NCBI GenBank assembly: GCA_963762865.1
Contig: CAVXNC010000012.1
Coordinates: forward strand, 1-64,000
Direction: 5' to 3'
DNA from: DATHAP01 sp963762865
GTDB taxonomy: Bacteria; Actinomycetota; Actinomycetes; JACCUZ01
DNA length: 64,000 nt
The notes beneath the pieces are model-generated. The model saw nothing but the letters and a program-made list of their open reading frames with translations, was not told the origin of the DNA and searched no databases. How positions within the stretch are numbered: the stretch's first letter is position 1; each line of letters starts with the position of its first letter. Positions 1 through 10,120 of this stretch are shown here, piece after piece. The position numbers were made by a program, and so were the translations under genes.

Positions 1-786
1 CTGCGGCGTCGTAGCGAGGCACAGTGCCGCGGGCGCCCATCTGTCCCTGGACCGTCGAACCGCGGCGTCACCGACCACAACGACTATGGACAGTGCCAGC
101 ACGGCGTAGCCGAGCGTCAAGCCTGAGAGGAGCGGTGGTGGAACCGCGTTTGTGTCAGTGCCGACGCGGTCCAGGAAGACATTCCGAACGAGTGCTGGTC
201 CTGCGAACGCTGCGTCAGCGAGGAGTGGCACGAGGCCCGCCATGAAACCCAGCCCGTACCTGCGAGTACTTCGCACGTCACTGAGCAGCACCGCGGCAAG
301 CACCCCGACCACCACGATGAAATCTGGCCGCACCGTGCACGACCCTGCCGCCAGGAGACCGGCAACGAACCACCGCTTTCGGCTGGCGTGCGCCAATGAC
401 CACAAGATCAGCCCGAGGCAAAGGAGCCAGCCATAAGCGACGAGGAAGAGCGCGCCGCTCAAGACTGCTGCCGTCGAGCCGGCAGCGAGTGCCGGGAGTC
501 GCCCGTAGCGACGTGCGACCGCCCACACGCCGACGGCAACGAGCACGTGGTACCCGAGTGCCACGACTCGTTCGGCCGCTACTGACGGGCCACCAGTGAG
601 CTGATACACAGCCGTGAGCGGCCAGTAGGTCCCAGGCCCGTAGGGCGTGAAAAAGTCGCGGTTGGGGACGCGACCGTGCGCAATGAGGTCGGGATATATG
701 AGTGGGGGAGCCGTCATGCGTGCGCGTTGGCCACCACCATGCCCAGAGCCCCGCCGACACGGCGAGCGATCCCACCAGAAGGCCAT
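1..786 (-). CDS. GT-C type membrane glycosyltransferase, partial (runs off the window start)
   Basis: The frame read leftwards from ATG 786 (or ATG 717, the more protein-like part) stays open to base 1, so the C-terminus is missing. After ATG 717 comes YPDLIAHGRVPNRDFFTPYG, typical of the first extracytoplasmic loop of ArnT/PMT-like GT-C enzymes, then several hydrophobic helices including a CTVRPDFIVVVGVLAAVL segment. Such enzymes move sugars from polyprenyl-phosphate donors at the outer face of the membrane. The N-terminal helix expected before the loop (LLVGSLAVSAGLWAW) lies in the neighbouring frame at about 720-790, so there is probably one indel near 725. It follows a methyltransferase remnant on the same strand. 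Donor and acceptor cannot be told from sequence. Confidence 0.6.
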   Translation of the reverse strand, partial: MAFWWDRSPCRRGSGHGGGQRARMTAPPLIYPDLIAHGRVPNRDFFTPYGPGTYWPLTAVYQLTGGPSVAAERVVALGYHVLVAVGVWAVARRYGRLPALAAGSTAAVLSGALFLVAYGWLLCLGLILWSLAHASRKRWFVAGLLAAGSCTVRPDFIVVVGVLAAVLLSDVRSTRRYGLGFMAGLVPLLADAAFAGPALVRNVFLDRVGTDTNAVPPPLLSGLTLGYAVLALSIVVVVGDAAVRRSRDRWAPAALCLATTPQ

Positions 787-852
787 GGGATAGGTCGGTG
801 CTGCGCTTCGCCGAAGGTTCTGGGACCGGACGCGCCGTCTCGCCCACGCCCC

Positions 853-1555
853 CTACTTCCGAGCCGTCAGCATGAGTGATACGCCGCGCCGCGTTCGCAA
901 CCAGCCAAGGCGCCGTTCGACCGCAATCACCGCTGACAGCGCACCGTTCGCCAACGTCCCAGGCTCGTCGAGGTGACTTCCACGGAGGCCCCGTCGCCTC
1001 AGACGCACCAACGGACGCATGACGACGTTCCATGACCAAAGGTACCACACAACGAAGCCGCCGCCCTGCATCAGCGCCAGCGTTCCGAGCGGGAGTACCG
1101 ACGCAGGTGGCCAACCGCCAAGTCATGCGCCGACAGAGCTTCATGTCGGCCGGCAAAGCAATCAGGAGCCATCGCCGGCGCGAAGGACTCGATGGATCTC
1201 CGGGTCGGCCAGGACGTCGTCTGCGATGTGCTCGAGCACGTCGAAGGCGACGACCACGTCAACCGTCGCATCGGCCACCGGCAGAGCCCGCGCGTCCGCC
1301 TGCAGGACGGGAAGTGCGCGGTCCTGAGCGATCGTCGCGCCGGCCGTCTCGTACTCGAGCGCGACGGCGTGCAGACCAAAGTCTCGAAGTACCTCCGTGT
1401 TACCGCCGCCGGCGGCGCCCAGGTCGAGCGCGACTTTTCCACAAGCCCCGTCGCAGGACATCGAAAAGGAGATCCCGGAGCAATACTCTCCGCTCGCGAT
1501 ACCACCAATGCTGCCTTTCGACCTCGGCGAGCTTCCGGATCTCGGTAACCTCCAT
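853..1555 (-). pseudogene. class I SAM methyltransferase, several frameshifts
   Basis: Read from ATG 1555 the protein starts MEVTEIRKLAEVERQHWWYR, the usual N-terminus of Methyltransf_11-type enzymes of glycan clusters. The SAM-binding motif LDLGAAGGGNTEVLRDFG and FDVLEHIADD lie in a second frame, the AHDLAVGHLRRYSRSE segment in a third, and the C-terminus (SWNVVMRPLVRLRRRG to LMLTARK) in another, ending at TAG 853. At least three frame changes (near 1440, 1165 and 1080-1100) are needed, so as written it is not translatable. Order and spacing of the pieces are otherwise complete, so either recent decay or sequence errors would explain it. It diverges from the GT2 gene at about 1586. Confidence 0.6.
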
Positions 1556-1585
1556 ACCACCCCATTCTGCCTTGAGGAGGCCGCG

Positions 1586-2520
1586 CTGCTCAGCGTTGTA
1601 GTGCCCGTGTTCAACGAGCAAGACGTGCTGCCCTCTTCGAGGAACGCGCGCGGCTCGTACTCGACGGCCTCCGATCGGACTACGAGGTCCTCGTGGTCAA
1701 CGACGGCAGCCTGGACGAGACCCCCCAGCTCCTGCGCGACATGCAGTCGCGATGGCCGGAGCTGCGAGTCATTGAGTTGCGGCGAAATGTGGGCCACCAG
1801 GGAGCGCTCGCGGCCGGCCTTGACCACTGCTTAGGCGACTGGGTGGTGACGATGGACGTCGACCTGCAGGATCCGCCGGAGCTGATCCCCAGCATGCTCG
1901 CCGCCGCAGCGCAGGCCGACGCAGACGTCGTGTACGCCGTGCGAGGTGACCGCCGCAAGGATTCGTGGTTCAAGCGTGTGACGGCTGGGATCTACTACCG
2001 GTTGGTTCGGCGCGCGGCCGGTCGCGACGTGCCCGAGCACGCCGGAGACTTTCGGCTGATGCACCGAGCAGTGATCGACTCGTTGAAAGCACTCCCGGAG
2101 CGGCATCGGGTCTACCGGCTGTTGATTCCGTGGCTCGGATATCCCAGCACCCACGTCACCTACGAGCGGGACCCGCGCGCTGCGGGACTCAGCAAGTACC
2201 CCATCAACAAGATGACCCGCCTCGCCTTTGACAGCCTAACCTCGTTCACCGCGATGCCCCTGCGCATCGCCACGTGGTGTGGTGTCATCGGCAGCGTCGT
2301 CTCAGTTCTCGCGGTCATTACGGCTGTCGCTGCCCAAATCCTCGGAGCTACCGTCCCGGGCTGGACGTCGGTGTTCGTCGCGGTCTTCTTCCTCGGCGCG
2401 ATTCAGCTGCTCTGCCTGGGACTCCTCGGCGAATACGTCGGGCGTCTGTACGCCGAGGCGCAACACCGACCCCTCTACTTCGTCGGGTCGGACAGCGGCG
2501 GTCGCCGGCCAACTGAATGA
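1586..2520 (+). pseudogene. GT2 polyprenyl-phosphate glycosyltransferase (GtrB/DPM1-like), one frameshift
   Basis: The N-terminus LLSVVVPVFNEQDVLP is in one frame. From about 1630 the rest (LFEERARLVLDGLRSDYEVL, then VVNDGSLDETPQLL) is in another, consistent with a single lost base. It holds the GT-A nucleotide-binding start, the metal motif DVDLQDPPE and, at the C-terminus, two membrane helices ending in LGLLGEYVGRLYAEAQ, as in GtrB/ArnC-type enzymes that charge polyprenyl phosphate with a sugar at the cytoplasmic face. GAGGAGG at 1574-1580 suggests a start near 1586 (CTG in frame) or GTG 1601. The downstream intact part starts at 1693. The stop overlaps the next gene by ATGA. It would supply lipid-linked sugar to the neighbouring GT-C proteins. 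Confidence 0.7.
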
Positions 2521-3911
2521 ACGACGACGCGCTTCTCGCCCATTCTCCACCCCCCGCGACTGTTCCTACAGGCGAGCGGAGGCGCCCGATCTGGTTCGAC
2601 GCATTCATCCTCGGCGCCGGTCTGTTCGCCGTCTTTGTCTTGTCCGCGAACTACTCCGGCCGTCAGATCAACGACAACCTCTCAGCCTTCACGGCGGCGT
2701 GGGCGGTCGGGCAGCACGGCACCCTCGACGTCTCGATATCGACACAGCCCAAGCCATGGACAGTCGACGTCGACGGGCATACCTACTCCGATCGTGCACC
2801 GGGAATCATCGGCTGGGCCGCCCCCTTCTATGCCTTCCTGGGGCGATCCGAGTTCCTGACGTCGTTCCCTGCTGGTGTCGCATCGGCCGCATCCGCGGCT
2901 GCGGCCATGGGACTCCTCTACACCCTCCTGACGCGACTGGTCCCTCCCAAGACGGCGCTCGTCAGCACCTTCGTAGCCGCCTTCGGAACCAGCACGTGGA
3001 CGATCAGCGCTGACGCCCTGTGGCCGCATGGCCCCGACCAAGTATGGCTTGTCGCCATGATGCTCGCCTTGTCGTCGCGACATTGGGTGCTAGCTGGGGC
3101 GGCCTCTGCATGCGCGCTCATGACCCGACCGATCTCCGCGATCGCCACCGCGGCGACGGCCATCTGGATGTCATGGCGCGCCCGGACGCTCAAACCGATG
3201 CTCATCATCGGGGCCTTGGCCACCGCTGGCCTCGTAGCGTTCATCGCATACAACCGGCTCGTCTTCGGTGCCTGGACCATCTCGCCCGGCAGTTATTCAG
3301 AGCTAACAGGCATGTTCACCGGAACTAGCGACACCTACGATCCGACAGACCTCCCAGTCCTTGCTCGCAACGTCGGCGGTGTACTTGTCTCGCCGAGCCG
3401 AGGTGTCCTCGTCCTCTCTCCATTCCTGCTCGCCCTGCTGCCGGGGCTGCGGGCAGGCTGGCGAACCAGCCCCGAATGGGTGAAGGCTTCAGCAGTGGGC
3501 GGCCTGGCCTACGCCGTCGCACATGCCTACGGCCACAACTACTCAGGCGGAGCGGGCTTCTACGGATATCGATACACCATCGAATCGCTCACCCTTATGT
3601 GTCCGCTTCTCGTGATGGCGTGGCAGCACTGGACGGCGCTGACGACCCGTCGGCGCGTCGCGTTCGCGATCTTGGCCGTGCTTGCCGTCACCCAGCATGC
3701 CGCCGGCGCCCTATACACGGTGCCCCGGATCGACGCTTCTGCCTTCGACCCCTGGCGGCATTTCCTGTTCGTCGAGGCGTGGGACGTGGGCGGCCCGACG
3801 CGGAATGCGTTCGTGTGCGCCTGCGGTGCCGTCGCCATCCTGGCTTCGTTCGTGGCCCTCCGGGGGCCATCACCAGCGGTTGACGAGTCATCCAATCGTG
3901 GAGACGTGTAA
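2517..3911 (+). CDS. polytopic membrane protein, GT-C glycosyltransferase-like
   Basis: 464 residues, starting at ATG 2517 inside the stop of the GT2 gene (ATGA overlap), so probably translationally coupled. After a short cytoplasmic tail (to about residue 25) there are roughly ten hydrophobic segments. The first outside loop carries SGRQINDNLSAFTAAWAVGQ and later HTYSDRAPGIIGWAAPFYAF, a layout shared with the protein encoded at 5765-7208, so the two are paralogues. The fold and neighbourhood suggest transfer of sugar from a lipid carrier, but no catalytic residue can be assigned with certainty. GC content is lower than in the main part of the window. Confidence 0.65.
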   Translation: MNDDALLAHSPPPATVPTGERRRPIWFDAFILGAGLFAVFVLSANYSGRQINDNLSAFTAAWAVGQHGTLDVSISTQPKPWTVDVDGHTYSDRAPGIIGWAAPFYAFLGRSEFLTSFPAGVASAASAAAAMGLLYTLLTRLVPPKTALVSTFVAAFGTSTWTISADALWPHGPDQVWLVAMMLALSSRHWVLAGAASACALMTRPISAIATAATAIWMSWRARTLKPMLIIGALATAGLVAFIAYNRLVFGAWTISPGSYSELTGMFTGTSDTYDPTDLPVLARNVGGVLVSPSRGVLVLSPFLLALLPGLRAGWRTSPEWVKASAVGGLAYAVAHAYGHNYSGGAGFYGYRYTIESLTLMCPLLVMAWQHWTALTTRRRVAFAILAVLAVTQHAAGALYTVPRIDASAFDPWRHFLFVEAWDVGGPTRNAFVCACGAVAILASFVALRGPSPAVDESSNRGDV

Positions 3912-3961
3912 TCCGTTCGTTCGATGGGCGGTACGGCTGTTTTGACCGTATCGTCGATTCC

Positions 3962-5002
3962 GTGGGAGGGGTGGGGGCTCGGGCTGACACGGTCTCGGCA
4001 AGTGCAGACGCGCTAGCCGCCGGATCGCCACGTCCGGACGCGTCGATCCGCGGACGCATCCAAGGAATCGTCGGCACCGTTTTCGTGGTCGGGGCCATCT
4101 GCTTCGGCGCCGCGGCGCTCTGGTCACGGCGAGAAGAGTTCGCGTCTGCGCTGGCTTCACTGAGCGCGATCGGGATCACCTTGTCGGCAGCATTCAGTCT
4201 TGTCGGGGTCTTCCTCAGCGCCCAGGTCTGGATGCGCTCCATAAGGGCGGTTGGGGGGACCTTCGACCCGATGTCGGCCCGGAACGTCTTCTTCGCCACT
4301 CAGGTTGGCAAGTATCTGCCTGGTCTCGCGTGGCCGTACCTTGCGCAACTCCGCTTCGCCGGGCGATTTGGCCTACCGAAAACCACCATGGCCGCCGGGC
4401 AGGCGGTGTTCTTGGCCATTCACCTGTCGACGGGCGCCGCGCTTTCCTGCCTCGCCCTTCCATGGTTGGTGACAACGGACCGTGTGCCGGATGCCTACTT
4501 GGTGGTTCTGGCGCCGGCGGCTGCCCTGGCGCTCGCACTCCACCCAAGGATCCTTCGCGCGGTGGTCAACGGGCTTGTGCTACGTCATCGACCAGACGTG
4601 CTGTCGGTGGACAGCGGCTCGATCATCCGGGCCATCGGATGGATGAACGCGGTCTGGTTCCTGTACGGCGCGGCTCTGGCAGCCCTCGTCGTGCCTATCA
4701 CCGCCGACCCCGATCACGCGTTGCTGCTGTGCCTAGGCGGCTTTGCGTTCGCCTGGGTCGTCGGCTTTCTGGTCATCGTCGCTCCTGCCGGGGCAGGCGC
4801 CCGCGAGGTAGTGCTGATCGGCGTGCTCAGCGCGCTCGTCAGCCCCGTCCAGGCCGCGGCCGTCGCCGTCGCCTCACGGGTGATCATGACGATGGTGGAC
4901 CTCGGCCTCGGCGCCGTCGCTGCCACTGCGGCTCGGCGCGACCTAGCGCGAGACCGCGCGAACACGACCCCGTCACAGAAAGATTCCGTTGATGTCAGCT
5001 AA
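3962..5002 (+). CDS. lysylphosphatidylglycerol synthase TM-region / flippase-like membrane protein (UPF0104 type)
   Basis: 346 residues with about eight hydrophobic helices and the family segments ATQVGKYLPGLAWPYLAQLR and GFLVIVAPAGAGAREVVLIG (the G-x-x-E-region). Such proteins (AglD/MprF N-terminal domain-like) are often encoded in glycan and lipid-linked oligosaccharide clusters and are thought to move lipid intermediates or accept sugars. That role is inferred here from the family and its neighbours. The GTG start at 3962 is the furthest upstream; a later start is possible because the first 40 residues are polar and low in complexity. The 3' end overlaps the next gene by 11 bases. Confidence 0.7.
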   Translation: MGGVGARADTVSASADALAAGSPRPDASIRGRIQGIVGTVFVVGAICFGAAALWSRREEFASALASLSAIGITLSAAFSLVGVFLSAQVWMRSIRAVGGTFDPMSARNVFFATQVGKYLPGLAWPYLAQLRFAGRFGLPKTTMAAGQAVFLAIHLSTGAALSCLALPWLVTTDRVPDAYLVVLAPAAALALALHPRILRAVVNGLVLRHRPDVLSVDSGSIIRAIGWMNAVWFLYGAALAALVVPITADPDHALLLCLGGFAFAWVVGFLVIVAPAGAGAREVVLIGVLSALVSPVQAAAVAVASRVIMTMVDLGLGAVAATAARRDLARDRANTTPSQKDSVDVS

Positions 5003-5760
5003 AGGCGCCTACCTAGGCGTGATGCGCCAAGTGCGATCCCTGGCCGAACGGTGCGGGATCGACACGCCACGCCGTGGAGAGCGCGGAGCCTCGGCTCACC
5101 TTCGCTCCCTTCTGGGCATCCACGACGCCGACACTCTCATCCAGTGGGACATGCCGTGGTGGACCTACCGGGCGGTCACGGCAGTTGACGAGTTCCTAGG
5201 CACCCGCGAGTCGTCGAGGGTCTTCGAATACGGCTCGGGGGCCAGCACAGTGTGGCTCGCACGGCGAGCGTCGAGGTTCACACCGTCGAGCATGACTCGA
5301 CGTGGGCGACGGCGATGGGCCCGAGGCTCGAGGCCCTACCAGGCGTGACGATGCACGTCTGCCCACCAGTCCACGCGACCGAGCCAGAGGCTCCCAGCGG
5401 TCGCCGCGGTTGCGCCGGCCTGGACTTTGGTAAATATGTCGACGAGATCCACCGGGTAGGCGGCAGCTTCGACCTGATCGTCATTGACGGCCGGGCGCGA
5501 ATGGCCTGCCTGGGGGCAGCCCAGGAGCATCTGGCTCCCAATGGGTGGATCCTGTTGGACAACAGCGCACGGCGCCGGTATCGGAGCGATCTGGCATCGG
5601 CGACTCTCGGCATCACCCGGTACCGAGGCGCCGCGCGGGACTCCCCTACCCCGACGAGACATCACTGCTGCGCCACATCGGTGACACCGCGAGCATCCCC
5701 CACCCAAGGGACTCACGTCTGTCGGACGCCGATCACGTGCTCGCTGGAGATGCTGAATAG
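4992..5760 (+). pseudogene. class I SAM-dependent methyltransferase-like protein, two frameshifts
   Basis: From ATG 4992 the protein reads through SRVFEYGSGASTVWLARRA, a SAM-binding motif I variant. Near 5265 the frame changes to VEVHTVEHDSTWATAMGPRL and continues through FDLIVIDGRARMACLGAAQE and LAPNGWILLDNS. Near 5640 it changes again to LPYPDETSLLRHIGDT and stops at TAG 5760. The pieces together give about 255 residues, the normal length for this group of small methyltransferases found in polysaccharide clusters. The substrate is unknown. It converges with the next gene, leaving 4 bases between stops. Confidence 0.55.
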
Positions 5761-5764
5761 TTTC

Positions 5765-7208
5765 CTACGTCGACCCTGCGCCGGCACTTTTTAGCTTGGT
5801 GACAGCTGGCGGGTCGGACGTGCGCCGAAGCCACGGCCATGCCAGCGCCGTGGCGAGCAGGATCAACGCGAGGACCTGCTCGGGCAGGGTGGAGCCGGCC
5901 AAAGTGGCAGCGGGCGACCACGCGAGCCAGGGATGGAACGGAAAGTTCGTGGTCAGGTCGTAGAGCGTGGCACCTACGGCGTGGATCCAGACTGAGAGGA
6001 CCGCCAGCAGGTAGGCGACGAGTTCTCGCGAAGGTCGACCGAGCACCCACTCGCGGTAGGCCACAGCAAGCAGAGGCGCAGCACAGGAACAGGCCCTCGA
6101 GTACGTAGCGGTAGGCGTAGATCAGATTGCCGGCGAGGAAGCCCTCTGCACCGCTCTGGATCTGCAGCTGCACGGCGGTGTACGCGATGCCAGACACTGC
6201 GCTGGCACGCACCCACCAGGGTGCAAGCCGCCACGCACTTCGAAGACCGGGGATCACGATGAAGAGCAACGGGGTCAGCACGAGGAGACCCCGGGAGCCT
6301 GACACGAAGGTGCCAGCAACATTCAGCGCCATACCCGGGGCCGCCGCAGCACTGAGCGCTTGGCCGTCGAGCGGTCGGTTCACATACGCCTCGTATCCCC
6401 CCTGCAGGTTGAAGCCGTTGAACATCAACCAGTTGTAGGACATGACGATCAGAAGACCAGCGAATGCCGGGGCTCCAATGCTGAGAACCGGCCGGAGCGA
6501 CCTCCGTTCCCATCCAGCCCACAGGCCAAGTACCAATGCCACCACCGACAGATGCGGACGGGTTGTGATGGCGGCCATCAACGCCAGGCCCACGAGGAGG
6601 TTCTGCCGCTTCAGCAGGAACCAAACTGCGGCCGTCAACCAGAAGACGTCAGGTGCGTGTGGCAGCAACTCAGCGCCGGCCACGCTCCATAGCGATGTGC
6701 CGAATCCTGCGACGATCGCGCCATAAAGGGCGAGACGGCGCGAGAGGATCTGGTCGAGGATGAGCCGCAACGTAGCGATCGACGCGGCGCAAAGCAGGCT
6801 CGTCGTGATCGCTGCCGGGATACCAGTCGGCCGGTCACCGAACGGTAGCGCCGCGTACATCGGGACGGCCGCTGCGATCAGGCCGGGAGTCCGATTCGAG
6901 AAGAGGTGATCCCCTCGGCCGTCAACGAACGCGAAGATTCGCAGCGGCAAGTCCTCGACATATAGGTGACCGTGGTGGACCAGGTGCCACGCGGGGTGGA
7001 AGGCGGCTGCGCCGTCGATGAAAAAGATCGGTCCATAGTTCGTCGTGGCGAGCATGACGGCCGCGACCGGAAGGAAGGTCAGGATCCAGCGGGCTCGGTC
7101 GGAGGCAGCATCAATGGCAGCCAACCGCGACCATCCGGCGGCCAGTCCCGTGGTGACTCCGTCCAGCCGAGGTATCAGCACGGTGGCCACGGCGAAGATC
7201 TCTTCCAT
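5765..7208 (-). pseudogene. polytopic membrane protein, GT-C-like, paralogue of the 2517-3911 protein, one frameshift
   Basis: Starts at ATG 7208 (GTG 7220 is also in frame). The first loop reads YGPIFFIDGAAAFHPAWHLV and then DHLFSNRTPGLIAAAVPMYA, matching the arrangement in the 2517-3911 protein. About ten membrane helices follow. At about 6070, after YAYRYVLEGLFLCCA, the frame changes: the true C-terminus is MAYREWVLGRPSRELVAYLL to the TAG at 5765, which carries two more helices. The unshifted frame instead runs on as an Arg-rich tail to 5733. A glycosyl transfer role is inferred from fold and neighbours only. Confidence 0.6.
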
Positions 7209-7308
7209 CCGACGGTGCACAGCACACCGCGATCCTCGCGTGCATCACGACTGGCGGCGGCAGAATGCCTCGAATGTGCCCGAACGGATGATGCTGGATC
7301 TCGTCCGA

Positions 7309-7635
7309 TCAGGACAGTTGGTCGCCCTGCAGCAGCACGTAGGCGACGAGGACGCCGACGGCGATCACGGCGACGATCGCCTCGACGACCAGCAGCGTCA
7401 TGAAGATCCGCCGACGGCGGGTGCGGACGAGCGTGCGCTGCTCGAGGTCGATGACGTCGCCCTTGCGGCGCTTGCCTCGCTTCGGGGCGGGCCCTTGGGC
7501 TCGTTCCTGGGCGGCGCGCTGCAACTGCAGGGATTCAGCGAGGGCCTGACTACCCCGACGCTCGTCCCCGTCAGGTCGCTGTGCCTGAGCGGTCACGAGG
7601 CCGACTGTAGCGGCGGAATCAGCCGTTCGGGCCAT
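7309..7635 (-). CDS. small single-pass membrane protein, unknown function
   Basis: 108 residues from ATG 7635. The frame is open further upstream, but that part overlaps the GT4 gene's 3' end and is Pro/Gly/Arg-rich, so the internal ATG is preferred. The N-terminal 70 residues are polar and basic (APKRGKRRKGDVIDLEQR); one membrane helix, IFMTLLVVEAIVAVIAVGVL, lies near the C-terminus. It lies 77 bases after the GT4 gene on the same strand and could be the last gene of that operon. No family recognised. Confidence 0.6.
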   Translation of the reverse strand: MARTADSAATVGLVTAQAQRPDGDERRGSQALAESLQLQRAAQERAQGPAPKRGKRRKGDVIDLEQRTLVRTRRRRIFMTLLVVEAIVAVIAVGVLVAYVLLQGDQLS

Positions 7636-7712
7636 GTTCGGCTGGTCGTTTCGGCAGATGGCGGTCACCCGATACGGCGAGTCGACGCCCGTGTGCGCAG
7701 CGTGGCCGAACC

Positions 7713-8855
7713 TCACCCAGGCGGCCGACCGAGCAGGTCCCGGAGCCGGCCGCCCATCAGGTCCCAACCCCACTCCTTCTCGACCCACTGACGTCCCCCG
7801 GCACCCATCGTCCGGGCGAGAGGCGGGTCCCGAAGGAGCTCAGTCACCCGGGACGCGATGTCTTCGCTGGAGGTCCCGTCCACGACGTAGCCGGTCTCTC
7901 CCTGGCGCACGGTGTCCGGTGCTCCCCCGGACGAGCCGACCACGACGGGCAGGCCGATCGCCGACGCCTCGAGGTAGACGATCCCGAGAGCCTCCACCTC
8001 GAGCCCGGCCTTGCGTGTGCGGGTCGGCATGCAGAAGACGTCGCCGGCCGCGAAGAACGGTGGCAGCTCGGACCACGGGTGAGCCCCCGCGAACACGACG
8101 TCGGACGACACTCCCAGGGACCGAGCCAGCTCGCCCAGCTCGTCACGCATCGGGCCGTCACCGACGATCAGCACCGCGGCGTCGGGCACCTGCTGCTGGA
8201 TGAGCGGCAGCGAACGGATCAGCATGTCCTGGCCCTTGCGCTCCACCAGCCGGGAGACGCAGACGACGACCGGTCGGTCGCCCAGCCCGTATCGCTCTCG
8301 CACCGGTCGCCCGTCCACACCGGGATGGAAGACGTCCACGTCGACACCCGGTGTCAGCCGGACCATCCGGGCCGCGGCCGCCGGCGACAGAGCCTTCGCG
8401 ATCCGGTCACGGGTGAACGACGCGACGTAGGTCAGGACGTCGTTCGTCTCGCCGATGCGGTGCAGGAGCTGTCGGGGCCCAGGGGTCCGTGCCCACCAGA
8501 CCTCGTGTCCGTGGGTCGTCGCGACCGTCCGCTGCACTCCCCCGCGCTTCTTCAGCGCGGCGGCCATCAGGCCGAGGGGCGCGGCCGCGCCGAACCAGAC
8601 CGACTCGCACTCCATGTCGCGCGCGATCGCCACCGCCCGCTTGGTGATCGCCGGCGTCGGGACCATCAGCCGGGACGGGTCGCGGATGACCGGGAAGGGC
8701 AGGCCGGCGTCGAACGCGGCATCCCCGGGCTGGCGCGCGGTGTGCACCACGACCGAGTCAGGCGGCATCCGCTTCACCATCGCGAGCACGAACGACTCGA
8801 TGCCACCCACCCGCGGCGGGAAGTCGTTCGTGACGACCAGGGTGCGGCCGGTCAC
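7713..8855 (-). CDS. GT4 glycosyltransferase, PimB-like
   Basis: 380 residues, GT-B fold. The N-terminus TLVVTNDFPPRVGGIESFVL is the signature of PimB-type mannosyltransferases (GDP-Man to phosphatidyl-myo-inositol monomannoside). The C-terminal donor domain has RLVERKGQDMLIRSLP, PDAAVLIVGDGPMRDEL and EALGIVYLEASAIGLPVVVG, containing the E-x7-E element of GT4 enzymes. GTG 8855 is chosen because it overlaps the stop of the M48 gene by GTGA and lies directly before the conserved start; the frame is open upstream but that part is a shadow of the protease. The likely role is mannosylation of phosphatidylinositol at the inner face of the membrane, but related GT4 enzymes use other acceptors. Confidence 0.8.
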   Translation of the reverse strand: MTGRTLVVTNDFPPRVGGIESFVLAMVKRMPPDSVVVHTARQPGDAAFDAGLPFPVIRDPSRLMVPTPAITKRAVAIARDMECESVWFGAAAPLGLMAAALKKRGGVQRTVATTHGHEVWWARTPGPRQLLHRIGETNDVLTYVASFTRDRIAKALSPAAAARMVRLTPGVDVDVFHPGVDGRPVRERYGLGDRPVVVCVSRLVERKGQDMLIRSLPLIQQQVPDAAVLIVGDGPMRDELGELARSLGVSSDVVFAGAHPWSELPPFFAAGDVFCMPTRTRKAGLEVEALGIVYLEASAIGLPVVVGSSGGAPDTVRQGETGYVVDGTSSEDIASRVTELLRDPPLARTMGAGGRQWVEKEWGWDLMGGRLRDLLGRPPG

Positions 8856-10120
8856 CGGGCAGCCCGGATCCGTTCCCACGTGCGGGCCAGCGCGATGCGC
8901 TGCGGACCGGTGGGGTGCGTCGCGAACATCCCGAACACCAGCGGCGACGGGTCGAGGTCGGACAAGTTGCGGGTCGAGAGCCGCTCCTGCATCTGGATCG
9001 ACGCGTCGGGCGCGTGCGTGAGGTCGAGCGCGTGCACGTCGGCGCGTGTCTCGATCCGGCGGGAGATCAGGTTCTGGGCCGGGGTCGTCAGGAAGCCGAG
9101 CACGGCGATCAGGGCGAGCAGCAGGGCGATCGACCGACCGTCGCCGAGCGCCGGGACACCCGCCCGGCCGAGCAGCCAGCTGGACCGGCCGAACAGGGCC
9201 AGCAGGCAGACCAGCAAGGCGACTCCGAACGCGCCCATCACGGTCCCCCACTGCACGTCACGCTCCTTGGCGTGTCCGAGCTCGTGGGCCACGATCAGCT
9301 CGATCTCCCGGTCGGACGCGGAGTCGAGCAACGTGTCGTAGACGACGATGCGGCGGGTGGCGCCGAGCCCGGAGACGTAGGCGTTCAGCGACGACGTCCG
9401 GCGAGATGCGTCGGCCACCAGCACGTCCTTGACCGGGACGCCGTCCTCCTTGGCGAGCGCGAGCAGCGAGGTGCGCAGCTCACCCGACTGCATCGAGGTG
9501 AACTTGTTGAAGACCGGCTCGACGACGACCGGGTAGGCGAAGGACACGACCACGACCAGGATCGCGCCCGCCGCCGCGCCGACCGTCCACCACCAGTCCG
9601 GCGACCAGCGCGCCAGCCCGACGAGCAGGAAGAGCACGAGCAAGGTGAGCACCAGGCCCACGCCGTAGGACTTCGCCACGTCGACAGCCCAGACCCCCCA
9701 GGTGCGCGTCGAGAGACCGTAGTCGCGGCGCACGGACTCCGACCACGCGTCCCAAGGCAGGGTCAGCACCCGGCCGATCAACGTCAGCGCGATGGTCCCG
9801 AGCAGGACCTGCCATGCCCAGCCACCGCCCAGCGGCGCTGCCACCTTCTCGACGATCCGGGCGCCGACGGTGGTGAAGCCGAGCAGCGCGGCGATCAGCA
9901 GGGACAGCAGCAAGGAGACGTAGGCGGGCGGCCGGACCGCCGAGTGGTAGGCGTTCTCCCGCGCGAGCTGCGCAGCGGTGAAGTCACGGCCCGGGTCGGA
10001 CGGCACCGGCGAGACGCCGTGCAGCGGCAAGGGGCGCCACGGCGTGAGCAGCCCGATGACCACCGCCAGTGCCACAGCGATCAGGACGGTTGTCGCGATC
10101 AGGGCGGTGCGACTCGTCAC
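8852..10120 (-). CDS. M48 family membrane metalloprotease (Ste24/HtpX-like)
   Basis: 422 residues from GTG 10120. About seven hydrophobic segments. Zinc site HELGH at about residues 279-283 with the third ligand in RRIETRADVHALD near 357, both typical of CAAX-protease/Ste24 relatives. The C-terminal FATHPTGPQRIALA motif is also usual for M48B enzymes. The start overlaps the stop of the upstream peptidase gene by GTGA and the end overlaps the GT4 start by GTGA, so three genes are translationally coupled. Probable role: membrane-embedded cleavage of peptides or misfolded membrane proteins. Confidence 0.85.
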   Translation of the reverse strand: MTSRTALIATTVLIAVALAVVIGLLTPWRPLPLHGVSPVPSDPGRDFTAAQLARENAYHSAVRPPAYVSLLLSLLIAALLGFTTVGARIVEKVAAPLGGGWAWQVLLGTIALTLIGRVLTLPWDAWSESVRRDYGLSTRTWGVWAVDVAKSYGVGLVLTLLVLFLLVGLARWSPDWWWTVGAAAGAILVVVVSFAYPVVVEPVFNKFTSMQSGELRTSLLALAKEDGVPVKDVLVADASRRTSSLNAYVSGLGATRRIVVYDTLLDSASDREIELIVAHELGHAKERDVQWGTVMGAFGVALLVCLLALFGRSSWLLGRAGVPALGDGRSIALLLALIAVLGFLTTPAQNLISRRIETRADVHALDLTHAPDASIQMQERLSTRNLSDLDPSPLVFGMFATHPTGPQRIALARTWERIRAAR

